NCBI RefSeq assembly: GCF_030409845.1
Contig: NZ_JAUFQQ010000003.1
Coordinates: 186,001 to 250,000 of the forward strand
DNA length: 64,000 bases
Source: Flavobacterium branchiarum
Lineage (GTDB): Bacteria; Bacteroidota; Bacteroidia; Flavobacteriales; Flavobacteriaceae
Direction: 5' to 3'
The number at the start of each line of letters is the position of its first letter. Position 1 is the first letter of the stretch. The notes beneath the pieces are model-generated. The model was not told the origin of the DNA. It ran no database searches and worked only from the letters and a program-made list of their open reading frames with translations. A program made the translations under genes and the position numbers. Shown here piece by piece: positions 50,887 to 59,048 of the stretch.

Positions 50887-50931
50887 AATGATAAAAATCA
50901 TTGACATTAGAATAAATTATTCGTTTCTTTG
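50887..50931 (+). promoter_or_regulatory. Promoter of the ferredoxin-NADP reductase gene with a hairpin
   Basis: TTG (50901-50903) and TTTCTTTG (50924-50931, one mismatch) are 20 bases apart. CAATGATAAAAATCATTG (about 50886-50903) is a hairpin overlapping the -33 region and may terminate the upstream operon or bind a regulator. Confidence 0.5.
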
Positions 50932-50963
50932 TATTATTAAGAATGATTATAAACAACCTCATA

Positions 50964-52016
50964 ATGATTAAAACAGACATACTTATAATAGGAGCTGGTC
51001 CAACTGGTTTATTTGCCGTTTTTGAAGCAGGATTATTAAAATTAAAATGCCATATCCTAGATGCTTTACCGCAAGCAGGAGGGCAACTTTCAGAGTTATA
51101 TCCAAAGAAGCCTATTTATGATATTCCTGGTTTTCCAGAAGTATTAGCAGGAGATTTGATTGATAACCTACAGGAGCAAATTAAGCAATTTGAGCCAGGT
51201 TACACATTAGGAGAGCGTGCTGAAACAATCGAGAAACAAGAAGATGGTAGTTTTATCGTAACCTCAAATAAAGGAACTAAATTTCATGCGCCAGTTGTTG
51301 CTATTGCAGGAGGATTAGGAAGTTTTGAGCCACGTAAGCCACTTATTGAAGATATTGAGTTTTATGAAAATAAAGGAGTAAAATACTTCATTAAGAACCC
51401 AGAAAAATTCAGAGATAAGAGAGTTGTAATTGCAGGAGGAGGAGATTCAGCTTTAGACTGGAGTATATTCCTTGCAAATGTAGCTTCAGAAGTAACTTTA
51501 ATTCACCGTAGAAACGAATTTAGAGGAGCTTTAGATTCTGTAGAAAAAGTACAAGAATTAAAAACGGCTGGAAAAATTAAGTTAATTACACCTGCAGAGG
51601 TAATCGGAATCAATGGTGCAGAGCATATTGAGTCACTTGTTATCGAAGAAAACGGAGCAACTCGTATAATTCCAACAGATTATTTTATTCCGCTTTTCGG
51701 ATTAACACCAAAATTAGGTCCAATCGGAGACTGGGGATTAGAAATTGAAAAAAATGCAATTAAAGTAAATAATGCATTAGATTATCAAACTAATATTCCG
51801 GGAATCTTTGCAATTGGAGACGTAAATACTTACCCAGGGAAATTAAAATTGATTCTTTGTGGATTTCACGAAGCGACACTTATGTGTCAGGCAGCATATC
51901 AAATTATCAATCCAGGTAAAAAATATGTATTAAAATATACTACCGTATCAGGAGTAGACGGATTTGATGGAACTCGTAAAGAAGCTCCAAAAGCAGTTGT
52001 TAAGGCAATTGTTTAG
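50964..52016 (+). CDS. Ferredoxin/flavodoxin-NADP reductase, thioredoxin-reductase-like type
   Basis: I prefer ATG 50964 (MIKTDILIIGAGPTGLFAVFEAG); an in-frame ATG lies seven codons upstream. The about 350-residue flavoprotein has GAGPTG (FAD), LPQAGGQLSELYPKKPIYDIPGFPEV, VVIAGGGDSALDWSIFLAN (NADPH) and FAIGDVNTYPGKLKLILCGFHEATLM. The thioredoxin-reductase redox Cys pair is absent, as expected for this type of FNR. It could pass NADPH electrons to ferredoxin for the sulfite reductase of the preceding operon. Confidence 0.88.
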   Translation: MIKTDILIIGAGPTGLFAVFEAGLLKLKCHILDALPQAGGQLSELYPKKPIYDIPGFPEVLAGDLIDNLQEQIKQFEPGYTLGERAETIEKQEDGSFIVTSNKGTKFHAPVVAIAGGLGSFEPRKPLIEDIEFYENKGVKYFIKNPEKFRDKRVVIAGGGDSALDWSIFLANVASEVTLIHRRNEFRGALDSVEKVQELKTAGKIKLITPAEVIGINGAEHIESLVIEENGATRIIPTDYFIPLFGLTPKLGPIGDWGLEIEKNAIKVNNALDYQTNIPGIFAIGDVNTYPGKLKLILCGFHEATLMCQAAYQIINPGKKYVLKYTTVSGVDGFDGTRKEAPKAVVKAIV

Positions 52017-52022
52017 TTTTTA

Positions 52023-52245
52023 AAAGTTGCTAAGGTTCTTAGTAACTGAGGTTCTAAGATTAAAAAAAAGGAAAGCTCGAACTATTTTAGTTTGGGCTTT
52101 TTTTAGTTGTATACTTCAAATTTACGTACTAACGAATTTATAAATCATAAAGAAGTGATGGATATATTCTCAAAATAAAAACAAAAACATTAATAAAGTT
52201 TTAAAAACTTAGAGCCTTAGTAACTTAGTGGCTCAGAATCTTTAA
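52023..52245. repeat. Inverted pair of a TTAGTAACT-type dispersed repeat, with a terminator
   Basis: AAGTTGCTAAGGTTCTTAGT and following bases (52022-52058) resemble the reverse complement of ACTTAGAGCCTTAGTAACTT (52208-52245). Between them AAAGCTCGAAC (52072-52082) pairs, with wobbles, with GTTTGGGCTTT (52090-52100), followed by T, giving a terminator for the FNR gene. Confidence 0.6.
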
Positions 52246-52252
52246 AAAATAG

Positions 52253-52283
52253 TTGCAATTGATAGCTTTATGTCTTTACTTTG
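52253..52283 (+). promoter_or_regulatory. Promoter of metH1
   Basis: TTG (52253-52255) and TTACTTTG (52276-52283, one mismatch) are 20 bases apart, about 24 bases before the riboswitch. Confidence 0.6.
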
Positions 52284-52306
52284 CGCTGTTCATATTTTTA
52301 TTGAAA

Positions 52307-52415
52307 GTTATCACGAAAGGCGGAGGGATAGACCCATTGAAACCTTAGCAACCCTTTATCATAAAGAAGGTGCTACATTCTACTTTATACATTCATTGTA
52401 TTAAAGATAGATAAC
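52307..52415 (+). promoter_or_regulatory. SAM-I riboswitch of metH1
   Basis: P1 GTTATC (52307-52312) pairs with GATAAC (52410-52415). Between them are GGCGGAGGGATAGACCCATT, GAAACCTTAGCAACCC, the P3 hairpin CTTTATCATAAAG, AAGGTGCTACATTCT and the AGATAGATAAC end. All core SAM-I elements are present. It should switch off the methionine synthase genes when SAM is high. Confidence 0.94.
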
Positions 52416-52504
52416 AACATAATACAGCAATGTATTTCTCAAAACTTTTCTTGACAAACTTACCGTATCAAACTGAACAAAATTCAGTATCAGCAGCGAA
52501 TTAT

Positions 52505-52645
52505 TGGCGCATTTTTGCCCATAACATTCCCGCTTTCTGCTATATCTTATTTTCTGAACCCCAGAAAAAAAGGATACCGCTGTAAACGAAGTTCACTGAA
52601 CTCCTATGAAAATAGAAATTAAGTGAAGTAATCGGGGCTAAAGAG
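52505..52645. repeat. Dispersed repeat with CCCATAACATTCCCGCTTTC ... CGGGGCTA
   Basis: GCCCATAACATTCCCGCTTT, then an AAAAAAAGGATACCGCTGT segment and ATCGGGGCTAAAGAGCTAT, share their order and motifs with the element at 58170-58285 (GAGCTATTCCGATAACTATC, AAAAAGGATGCCGCTCCCAT, GGGCTAGGGC). They are probably diverged copies of one non-coding element. Confidence 0.5.
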
Positions 52646-52664
52646 CTATGATATTGAATTTTTG

Positions 52665-52767
52665 GAATCGCAACCTAACCCGTTTTTAAAACCTGTTAGG
52701 TTTGAATTTCAAACAACAACAAAAATTAAATAGTAGTCCTAACAGGTTTTAAAAACTTGTTAGGACG
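52665..52767. repeat. CCTAACAGGTTTT inverted repeats before metH1
   Basis: AACCTAACCCGTTTTTAAAA with CCTGTTAGGTTT (52669-52704), and GTCCTAACAGGTTTT (52736-52750) with AAAACTTGTTAGGAC (52752-52766), are two hairpins built from the same word. The second lies 16 bases before the metH1 start and could affect translation. Confidence 0.65.
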
Positions 52768-52782
52768 TTAGAAAAGAAGAAA

Positions 52783-53784
52783 ATGTCAACAATTCAAGAA
52801 GCAATAAAAAAAAATATCCTAATCCTAGATGGAGCAATGGGAACAATGTTGCAACGCTATAATTTCTCAGAAGAAGATTTTAGAGGAGAGCGTTTCAAAG
52901 ACTTTCCGCATCCATTAAAAGGAAACAACGATTTACTATCCATAACACAACCACAAGCAATTCGCGATGTCCACGCCGCTTATTATGAAGCGGGTGCAGA
53001 CATCGTAGAGACGAATACCTTTTCGGGAACAACAATCGGTATGGCCGATTATTTCCTAGAAGAGTACGTTTACGAATTAAATTACGAATCGGCTAAATTG
53101 GCTAGAGAAGTAGCAGATGAATTTACTGCTAAAAATCCAAGTAAACCCCGTTTTGTAGCAGGTTCAATCGGACCAACAAACCGTACAGCAAGTATGTCAC
53201 CCGATGTAAATGATCCGGGTTACAGAGCCGTAACTTTCGATGATTTACGTATTGCTTACAAACAACAAGTAGAAGCCCTTATGGATGGTGGCTGCGATTT
53301 ACTGTTGGTAGAAACTATTTTTGATACGCTGAATGCTAAAGCAGCACTTTTTGCAATCGAAGAAGTAAAGGAAGAACGTAATATAGAAATTCCGATTATG
53401 GTTTCGGGAACAATTACCGATGCTTCAGGAAGAACACTTTCTGGGCAAACAGTAGAAGCGTTCTTGATTTCAGTATCACATATTCCGTTATTAAGCGTAG
53501 GATTCAATTGTGCTTTAGGAGCCGATTTATTGAAACCATATCTAAAAACATTATCACAACATACAAGCTTTAATGTTTCGGCACACCCGAATGCAGGTTT
53601 ACCAAACGCGTTTGGACAATACGACGAAACACCAGAGCAAACACAAGCATTCATCAAAGAATATTTAGATGATAATTTAATCAATATCATCGGTGGTTGT
53701 TGCGGAACAACTCCAGATCATATTCGATTAATTGCCGAAGTAGCAAAAGATTATAAACCGAGAATAGCGCCGGTTTTTGAGTAA
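52783..53784 (+). CDS. metH: Methionine synthase, homocysteine-binding part (split MetH)
   Basis: The 333-residue protein matches the N-terminal homocysteine S-methyltransferase module of MetH: ILILDGAMGTMLQRYNFSEEDFRG, ADIVETNTFSGTTIGMADYF, VAGSIGPTNRTASMSP, FNCALGADLLKPYL and NIIGGCCGTTPDHIRLIAE. The zinc ligands are the Cys in NCALG and the CC of GGCCGT. It ends where the folate module would start. That remainder is a separate gene at 54334. The two must act together to make methionine from homocysteine. Confidence 0.92.
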   Translation: MSTIQEAIKKNILILDGAMGTMLQRYNFSEEDFRGERFKDFPHPLKGNNDLLSITQPQAIRDVHAAYYEAGADIVETNTFSGTTIGMADYFLEEYVYELNYESAKLAREVADEFTAKNPSKPRFVAGSIGPTNRTASMSPDVNDPGYRAVTFDDLRIAYKQQVEALMDGGCDLLLVETIFDTLNAKAALFAIEEVKEERNIEIPIMVSGTITDASGRTLSGQTVEAFLISVSHIPLLSVGFNCALGADLLKPYLKTLSQHTSFNVSAHPNAGLPNAFGQYDETPEQTQAFIKEYLDDNLINIIGGCCGTTPDHIRLIAEVAKDYKPRIAPVFE

Positions 53785-53796
53785 AAGTTTTTTAAA

Positions 53797-54297
53797 AAGT
53801 TCTAGATGAAGAGATATTTGTATCAATTATAATGGAAAGGAATTGAGTTAAAGGTTCTTTAAAAAGTTCTAGATGAAGAGATATTTGTATCAATTATAAT
53901 GGAAAGAATTTAAGTTAAAGGTTCTTTAAAAAGTTCCAGAGGAACGACATATTTGTATCAATTATAATGGAAAGGAATTGAGTTAAAGGTTCTTTAAAAA
54001 GTTCTAGATGAAGAGATATTTGTATCAATTATAATGGAAAGAATTTAAGTTAAAGGTTCTTTAAAAAGTTCCAGAGGAACGACATATTTGTATCAATTAT
54101 AATGGAAAGGAATTGAGTTAAAGGTTCTTTAAAAAGTTCTAGATGAAGAGATATTTGTATCAATTATAATGGAAAGAATTTAAGTTAAAGGTTCTTTAAA
54201 AAGTTCCAGAGGAACGACATATTTGTATCAATTATAATGGAAAGGAATTGAGTTAAAGGTTCTTTAAAAAGTTCCAGAGGAACGACATATTTGTAGC
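53797..54297. repeat. Higher-order tandem repeat between the two metH genes
   Basis: A unit of about 67 bases is repeated seven times plus a partial eighth. Each full copy contains ATATTTGTATCAATTATAAT, GGAAAG, AGTTAAAGGTTCTTTAAAAA. Two versions alternate: one with GTTCTAGATGAAGAGATAT and GAATTTAAG, the other with GTTCCAGAGGAACGACATAT and GGAATTGAG. They form a dimer of about 135 bases present three times. GTTCC-AGA-GGAAC is a hairpin. No ORF spans the array. It replaces the junction at which other bacteria have continuous MetH. Confidence 0.9.
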
Positions 54298-54333
54298 AAC
54301 GAAATTTATTTCGTTGAAAATTAAAAAAAAGAA

Positions 54334-57099
54334 ATGGCAGAAAATAGAAGAGACCTTGTATTAGCAGGATTGGAACCGTTAATTATTACGCCTACTAGTG
54401 TTTTTGTAAACATTGGAGAACGTACGAATGTAACAGGCTCAAGAAAATTCTTGCGTTTAATCAAGGAAGAGAAATACGACGAGGCACTTGATATTGCGAG
54501 GCAACAAGTAGAAGGTGGAGCACAGATCATCGATATTAATATGGATGAAGGAATGCTTGATGGAGTTCAGGCAATGACTAAATTCCTGAATTTAATTGCA
54601 TCCGAACCAGATATTTCGAGAGTGCCGATTATGATTGACAGTTCGAAATGGGAAATTATCGAAGCTGGTCTTAAAGTAGTACAAGGAAAAAGTGTTGTAA
54701 ACTCAATCTCTCTAAAAGAAGGAGAAGAAGCTTTTATTCATCATGCTAAACTTATCAAACGTTACGGTGCCGCTGCAATTATCATGGCTTTTGATGAGGT
54801 TGGACAGGCCGATAATTTTGAACGAAGAGTTGAAATTTGTCAGCGTTCGTATGATATTTTAGTAGATAAAGTTGGTTTTCCACCACAGGATATCATCTTC
54901 GATTTAAATATTTTTCCAGTTGCAACCGGAATGGAAGAGCACCGCTTAAATGCGTTGGACTTTTTTAGAGGAACAAAATGGGTTCGTGATAATTTACCTC
55001 ATGCACATATTAGTGGTGGAGTAAGTAACGTTTCGTTCTCATTTAGAGGAAACGATACTGTTCGTGAAGCTATGCACTCGGTGTTTTTATATCATGCGAT
55101 TCAGAACGGAATGACAATGGGAATTGTAAATCCTGAGATGCTTTCGATTTATGATGATATTCCAAAAGATTTATTAGAACACGTAGAAGATGTAATTCTT
55201 AACCGCCGCGATGATGCTACCGAAAGACTTTTGGACTTTGCAGAGAATGTAAAGGGAGAAGTAAAAAGTGATGAAAAAGCAATTCAAGAATGGCGTTTAG
55301 GAACCGTTCAGGAGCGTATAACACATTCGCTAGTAAAAGGTATCGATGCTTTTATAGAAGAAGATGTTGAAGAAGCGCGTTTGGCGGCAGTTAAACCTAT
55401 CGAAGTTATTGAAATTAACTTGATGACAGGGATGAATGTTGTGGGAGATTTATTCGGAAGCGGAAAAATGTTCTTACCACAGGTTGTAAAATCGGCACGT
55501 GTAATGAAAAAAGCAGTGGCGTATTTGTTGCCTTATATTGAAGCAAGTAAACAAGCAGGAGATAAATCTGGAAACGGAAAAATCCTGATGGCAACAGTAA
55601 AAGGAGATGTTCATGATATTGGTAAAAACATTGTTTCGGTTGTATTAGCCTGTAACAATTACGAAATCGTAGATTTAGGTGTAATGGTGCCTCCAGAAAA
55701 AATTATTGCAGCAGCAATTGAGCACAACGTAGACATTATTGGATTAAGCGGACTGATTACACCTTCGCTTGACGAAATGGTTTATTTGGCAAAAGAATTA
55801 GACAAACAAGGAATTAAAATTCCGATTATGATTGGTGGAGCAACTACTTCGCGTGCGCATACAGCCGTGAAAATCGCTCCACAATATAGAGAAACTGTAA
55901 TTCACGTAAACGATGCTTCGAGAGCAGTTACTGTTGCAGGAAACTTATTAGATCATAATCGTAAAGTATATGCAAGTGATATTCGTGCTGATTACGACGC
56001 TTTTAGAGAAACGTTTTTAAATCGTTCGAGAGATAAAAATTTCTTGACAATTGAACAAGCGCGTAAAAATAAATTACAATTGGATTGGAGCGAATATACT
56101 CCGACGAAACCAAAATTTATAGGAGCGAAAGTTATTGAAGTAGAATTGGATGTTTTGGTTCCGTATATCGACTGGACACCATTTTTTAGAACGTGGGAAT
56201 TGTTTGGTAAATATCCAGCAATTCTAACGGATGAGGTTGTGGGAACTGAAGCGACTTCTGTTTTTGCAGATGCTCAGGCGATGTTGAAAGTTATCTTGGA
56301 AGAGAAAAAACTAACAGCAAAAGGAATTTACGGAATTTTCCCTGCGAATCAAGTAAACGATGATGATATTGAATTATACGACATCCCCCCAACCCCCGAA
56401 GGGGGAGTTGCTCAAATTGACGAAAAGCAAACCAACAACAGCACAACGGAAATAACGACAAAAGAAGAAGTTCCCCCTTCGGGGGTTAGGGGGACCTTTT
56501 TGACACTACGTCAACAATCTCAAAAGACAAAAGGAGCGCCAAACATAGCTCTAGCAGATTTTATTTTGCCAAAAGATTCGGGAGTAACTGATTATATGGG
56601 AGCGTTTTGTGTAACAACAGGATTTGGTGTTGACGAATGGGCTGCAGAATTTGAGAAAGATCTTGATGACTATAATTCGATTATGGTAAAAGCATTAGCA
56701 GATCGTTTTGCAGAGGCGTTTGCTGAATATTTACACGAGGAAGTCCGTAAAAATTTCTGGGGTTACGATGCCGATGAGTCATTATCAACCGAAGATTTAA
56801 TTGAAGAAAATTATAAAGGAATTCGACCAGCACCGGGATATCCTGCTTGCCCAGACCATTTAGAAAAACCAACTATTTGGAAATTACTAAATGTAGAAGA
56901 AGAGATAGGAGTTACGCTAACAGAAAGTATGGCAATGTGGCCAGCATCATCAGTTTCAGGATATTATTTCGGAAATCCCAAAAGTAAATATTTTGGACTA
57001 GGGAAAATAAAAGAAGATCAGGTTGTTGATTACGCCAAACGAAGAAGTATTTCGACAGATAAAGCCATGAAATGGCTAAACCCAAACATAGCAGACTAG
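54334..57099 (+). CDS. metH: Methionine synthase, folate-, cobalamin- and activation-domain part (split MetH)
   Basis: The 921-residue protein contains the folate domain ([34 protein letters not shown]) and the cobalamin domain with the His motif [14 protein letters not shown] plus [12 protein letters not shown] and [15 protein letters not shown]. The SAM-dependent activation domain includes [45 protein letters not shown] and [12 protein letters not shown]. Residues about 684-721 in a loop of the activation domain are encoded by an inserted C/G-rich inverted repeat. It transfers the methyl group of methyl-folate by B12 to the homocysteine module at 52783. Confidence 0.94.
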   Translation: MAENRRDLVLAGLEPLIITPTSVFVNIGERTNVTGSRKFLRLIKEEKYDEALDIARQQVEGGAQIIDINMDEGMLDGVQAMTKFLNLIASEPDISRVPIMIDSSKWEIIEAGLKVVQGKSVVNSISLKEGEEAFIHHAKLIKRYGAAAIIMAFDEVGQADNFERRVEICQRSYDILVDKVGFPPQDIIFDLNIFPVATGMEEHRLNALDFFRGTKWVRDNLPHAHISGGVSNVSFSFRGNDTVREAMHSVFLYHAIQNGMTMGIVNPEMLSIYDDIPKDLLEHVEDVILNRRDDATERLLDFAENVKGEVKSDEKAIQEWRLGTVQERITHSLVKGIDAFIEEDVEEARLAAVKPIEVIEINLMTGMNVVGDLFGSGKMFLPQVVKSARVMKKAVAYLLPYIEASKQAGDKSGNGKILMATVKGDVHDIGKNIVSVVLACNNYEIVDLGVMVPPEKIIAAAIEHNVDIIGLSGLITPSLDEMVYLAKELDKQGIKIPIMIGGATTSRAHTAVKIAPQYRETVIHVNDASRAVTVAGNLLDHNRKVYASDIRADYDAFRETFLNRSRDKNFLTIEQARKNKLQLDWSEYTPTKPKFIGAKVIEVELDVLVPYIDWTPFFRTWELFGKYPAILTDEVVGTEATSVFADAQAMLKVILEEKKLTAKGIYGIFPANQVNDDDIELYDIPPTPEGGVAQIDEKQTNNSTTEITTKEEVPPSGVRGTFLTLRQQSQKTKGAPNIALADFILPKDSGVTDYMGAFCVTTGFGVDEWAAEFEKDLDDYNSIMVKALADRFAEAFAEYLHEEVRKNFWGYDADESLSTEDLIEENYKGIRPAPGYPACPDHLEKPTIWKLLNVEEEIGVTLTESMAMWPASSVSGYYFGNPKSKYFGLGKIKEDQVVDYAKRRSISTDKAMKWLNPNIAD
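56384..56495. repeat. C/G-rich paired inverted repeat, copy 5, inside metH coding sequence
   Basis: The left arm CCCCCCAACCCCCGAAGGGG and right arm TCCCCCTTCGGGGGTTAGGG are near-perfect reverse complements. Both are translated (PPTPEGG and PPSGVRG) in the frame of MetH with 20 or so intervening polar residues. The insertion keeps the frame open. Confidence 0.88.
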
Positions 57100-57192
57100 T
57101 CCCCCTAGCCCCCGAAGGGGGGGAAAAGGAGAATAAAATAACGCAAACCTGATGACCCCTTTCAGGATTCCCCCTTCGGGGGTTAGGGGGAT
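57100..57192. repeat. C/G-rich paired inverted repeat, copy 6
   Basis: The left arm TCCCCCTAGCCCCCGAAGGG starts directly after the metH stop. The right arm TCCCCCTTCGGGGGTTAGGG ends five bases before the metF ATG. They are near-perfect inverted copies of each other. Confidence 0.85.
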
Positions 57193-57196
57193 AATT

Positions 57197-58153
57197 ATGA
57201 AAGTAACCAAACATATAGAAAAGGCAAACGGGAATACATTATTCTCATTTGAAATTATTCCTCCACAAAAAGGGAAAAGTATTCAGGAATTATACGCTAA
57301 TATCGATCCGTTAATGGATTTTAATCCTCCATTTATTGATGTAACAACTTCTCGCGAAGAGTACATTTACATTGATAAAGGAAATGGTTTATTAGATAAA
57401 AAACTAACAAGAATGCGTCCGGGAACATTAGGGATTTGTGCTTCTATAAAACATAAATACAATGTAGATACCGTTCCTCATGTACTTTGTGGCGGATTTA
57501 CCAAAGAAGAAACGGAGTATCTTTTGGTAGATTGTAACTACCTAGGTATCGATAATGTTATGGCTTTGCGTGGAGATGCTATGAAAGACGAACAATATTT
57601 TATGCCAAAATTAGGAGGAAACGATTATGCAGTCGATTTAGTAAAACAAATCAACTTGCTCAATCAAGGAAAATACCTGCATGAAGTAATGGATATTGAT
57701 AACAAAGCCGATTTTTGTATTGGTGTGGCAGGTTATCCAGAGAAACATTTAGAATCTCCATCATTACAATCTGACTTAAAAAGATTGAAAGAAAAAGTAG
57801 ATGCAGGTGCTGATTATGTTGTAACACAGATGTTTTTTGATAATTCAAAATATTTTAAGTTTGTAGAAAAAGCTAGAGAAATGGGAATTACAATTCCGAT
57901 TATTCCAGGGATTAAACCAATAGCAGTTCAAAGACATTTACAAGTATTACCACAGATTTTCCGTATCGATTTACCCGAAGATTTAATTCATGAGGTAGAT
58001 AAATGCAAGAATAATGCTGAGATTAAGCAAGTAGGAATTGAATGGGCAATTCAGCAATCATTAGAGTTAAAAGCAGCTGGAGTTCCTGTTTTGCATTATT
58101 ACTCAATGGGGAAATCAGAGAATATTCGCCAGATTGCTTGTAACGTTTTTTAG
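57197..58153 (+). CDS. metF: Methylenetetrahydrofolate reductase
   Basis: I chose ATG 57197 (MKVTKHIEKANGNTLFSFEIIPP); an upstream in-frame start lies inside the repeat. The 318-residue protein has the TIM-barrel pattern SFEIIPPQKGKS, VTTSREEYIYIDKG, NYLGIDNVMALRGD, CIGVAGYPEKHLES and VDAGADYVVTQMFFDNSKYFKFV, then IIPGIKPIAVQRHL. It reduces methylene-folate to methyl-folate, the methyl donor of MetH encoded upstream. It is slightly longer than E. coli MetF. Confidence 0.93.
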   Translation: MKVTKHIEKANGNTLFSFEIIPPQKGKSIQELYANIDPLMDFNPPFIDVTTSREEYIYIDKGNGLLDKKLTRMRPGTLGICASIKHKYNVDTVPHVLCGGFTKEETEYLLVDCNYLGIDNVMALRGDAMKDEQYFMPKLGGNDYAVDLVKQINLLNQGKYLHEVMDIDNKADFCIGVAGYPEKHLESPSLQSDLKRLKEKVDAGADYVVTQMFFDNSKYFKFVEKAREMGITIPIIPGIKPIAVQRHLQVLPQIFRIDLPEDLIHEVDKCKNNAEIKQVGIEWAIQQSLELKAAGVPVLHYYSMGKSENIRQIACNVF

Positions 58154-58164
58154 TCTATTTTTGG

Positions 58165-58290
58165 TGTTATAATTCTAAAAAAGGCAAGGAGCTATTCCGA
58201 TAACTATCGGAACAAGCTGTACGCTGTATCTTTTTATCCGCAAAATAAAGCGGATAAAAAGGATGCCGCTCCCATCTGGGCTAGGGCATT
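58165..58290. repeat. Dispersed repeat, second copy, downstream of metF
   Basis: CAAGGAGCTATTCCGATAAC through CTTTTTATCCGCAAAATAAAG and CGGATAAAAAGGATGCCGCT to GGGCTAGGGC. The CTTTTTATCCGC / GCGGATAAAAAG pair is a perfect 12-bp hairpin (58231-58262 region). It shares motifs with 52505-52645. Confidence 0.55.
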
Positions 58291-58329
58291 AGGAGTTGTT
58301 AATTTTAATTTATAATAGTTTCAACAATT

Positions 58330-58983
58330 ATGGAAAAAGAAGAATTACAATCAATTGCATCTCAATTAAAAAAACCAGAAGGACAAAAAGGAATTGAAAT
58401 GGCAAATATGATGCATGAAACAAACATCAATATGACGCTAAGTTCAATTCAAAATCTACATATTTCACAAGGTGATATAATATTAGAATTAGGTCATGGC
58501 AACGCTGCTCATCTTGAGTATTTAATGGAGCAAAGCTCTAATTTAAAGTATTACGGACTCGAAATGTCTGAGCTTATGTATCAAGAAGCGCGTCAGATTA
58601 ACAGAAATTATGTTTCTCAAAAACAAGCTTTCTTTTTGCTTTACGATGGAAATCAAATTCCATTTCCCGATGCACATTTCAATAAAATATTTACAGTGAA
58701 TACGTTATATTTTTGGCAAGAACCTGTAAAATTTCTTTCGGAAATATACAGAGTGTTAGATAACAAAGGAATCTTTAGCCTAACATTCGCACAAGAAAGT
58801 TTTATGAAAAAGCTTCCGTTTACTGCGTTTGAATTCGAACTTTATAATACCGAAAAAGTCGAAAAACTAATTAGTCAGACTCCTTTTAAGGTTATCAAGA
58901 CAGAAAATCAAACTGAAAAAGTAAAAAGTAAAACAGGAGAACTTGTTGATAGAGAATTTACTACGATTGTTTTAGAAAAATAG
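58330..58983 (+). CDS. Class I SAM-dependent methyltransferase
   Basis: The 217-residue protein has motif I ILELGHGNAAHLEYLME (SAM binding), LKYYGLEMSELMYQEAR, LLYDGNQIPFPDAHFNKIFTVNTLYFWQEPVKFLSEIYRVLDNKGIFSLTFAQ. This is the UbiE/Methyltransf_11 layout. The substrate is not apparent. It is not visibly in an operon with metF (intervening repeat) and is followed by a transporter gene after 65 bases. It uses the SAM that the preceding genes supply, but that link is general. Confidence 0.85.
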   Translation: MEKEELQSIASQLKKPEGQKGIEMANMMHETNINMTLSSIQNLHISQGDIILELGHGNAAHLEYLMEQSSNLKYYGLEMSELMYQEARQINRNYVSQKQAFFLLYDGNQIPFPDAHFNKIFTVNTLYFWQEPVKFLSEIYRVLDNKGIFSLTFAQESFMKKLPFTAFEFELYNTEKVEKLISQTPFKVIKTENQTEKVKSKTGELVDREFTTIVLEK

Positions 58984-59048
58984 AATAAGTTAAGTTGTTG
59001 ATTGTTAAAAGATTTAGCATAATTTTAAAATACTAATACTTCTTAATT

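Noticed and set aside
52307..52783. Cobalamin riboswitch before the B12-dependent metH
   Set aside because: I see a complete SAM-I riboswitch but no B12-box-type sequence in the leader.
53797..54297. CRISPR-like array
   Set aside because: The repeated units are contiguous and nearly identical along their whole length; there are no unique spacers and no cas genes.
39586..57192. Insertion sequences explaining the C/G-rich inverted repeats
   Set aside because: The elements are near 100 bases with no transposase ORF and no clear target duplications; they fit REP/BIME-type repeats better.
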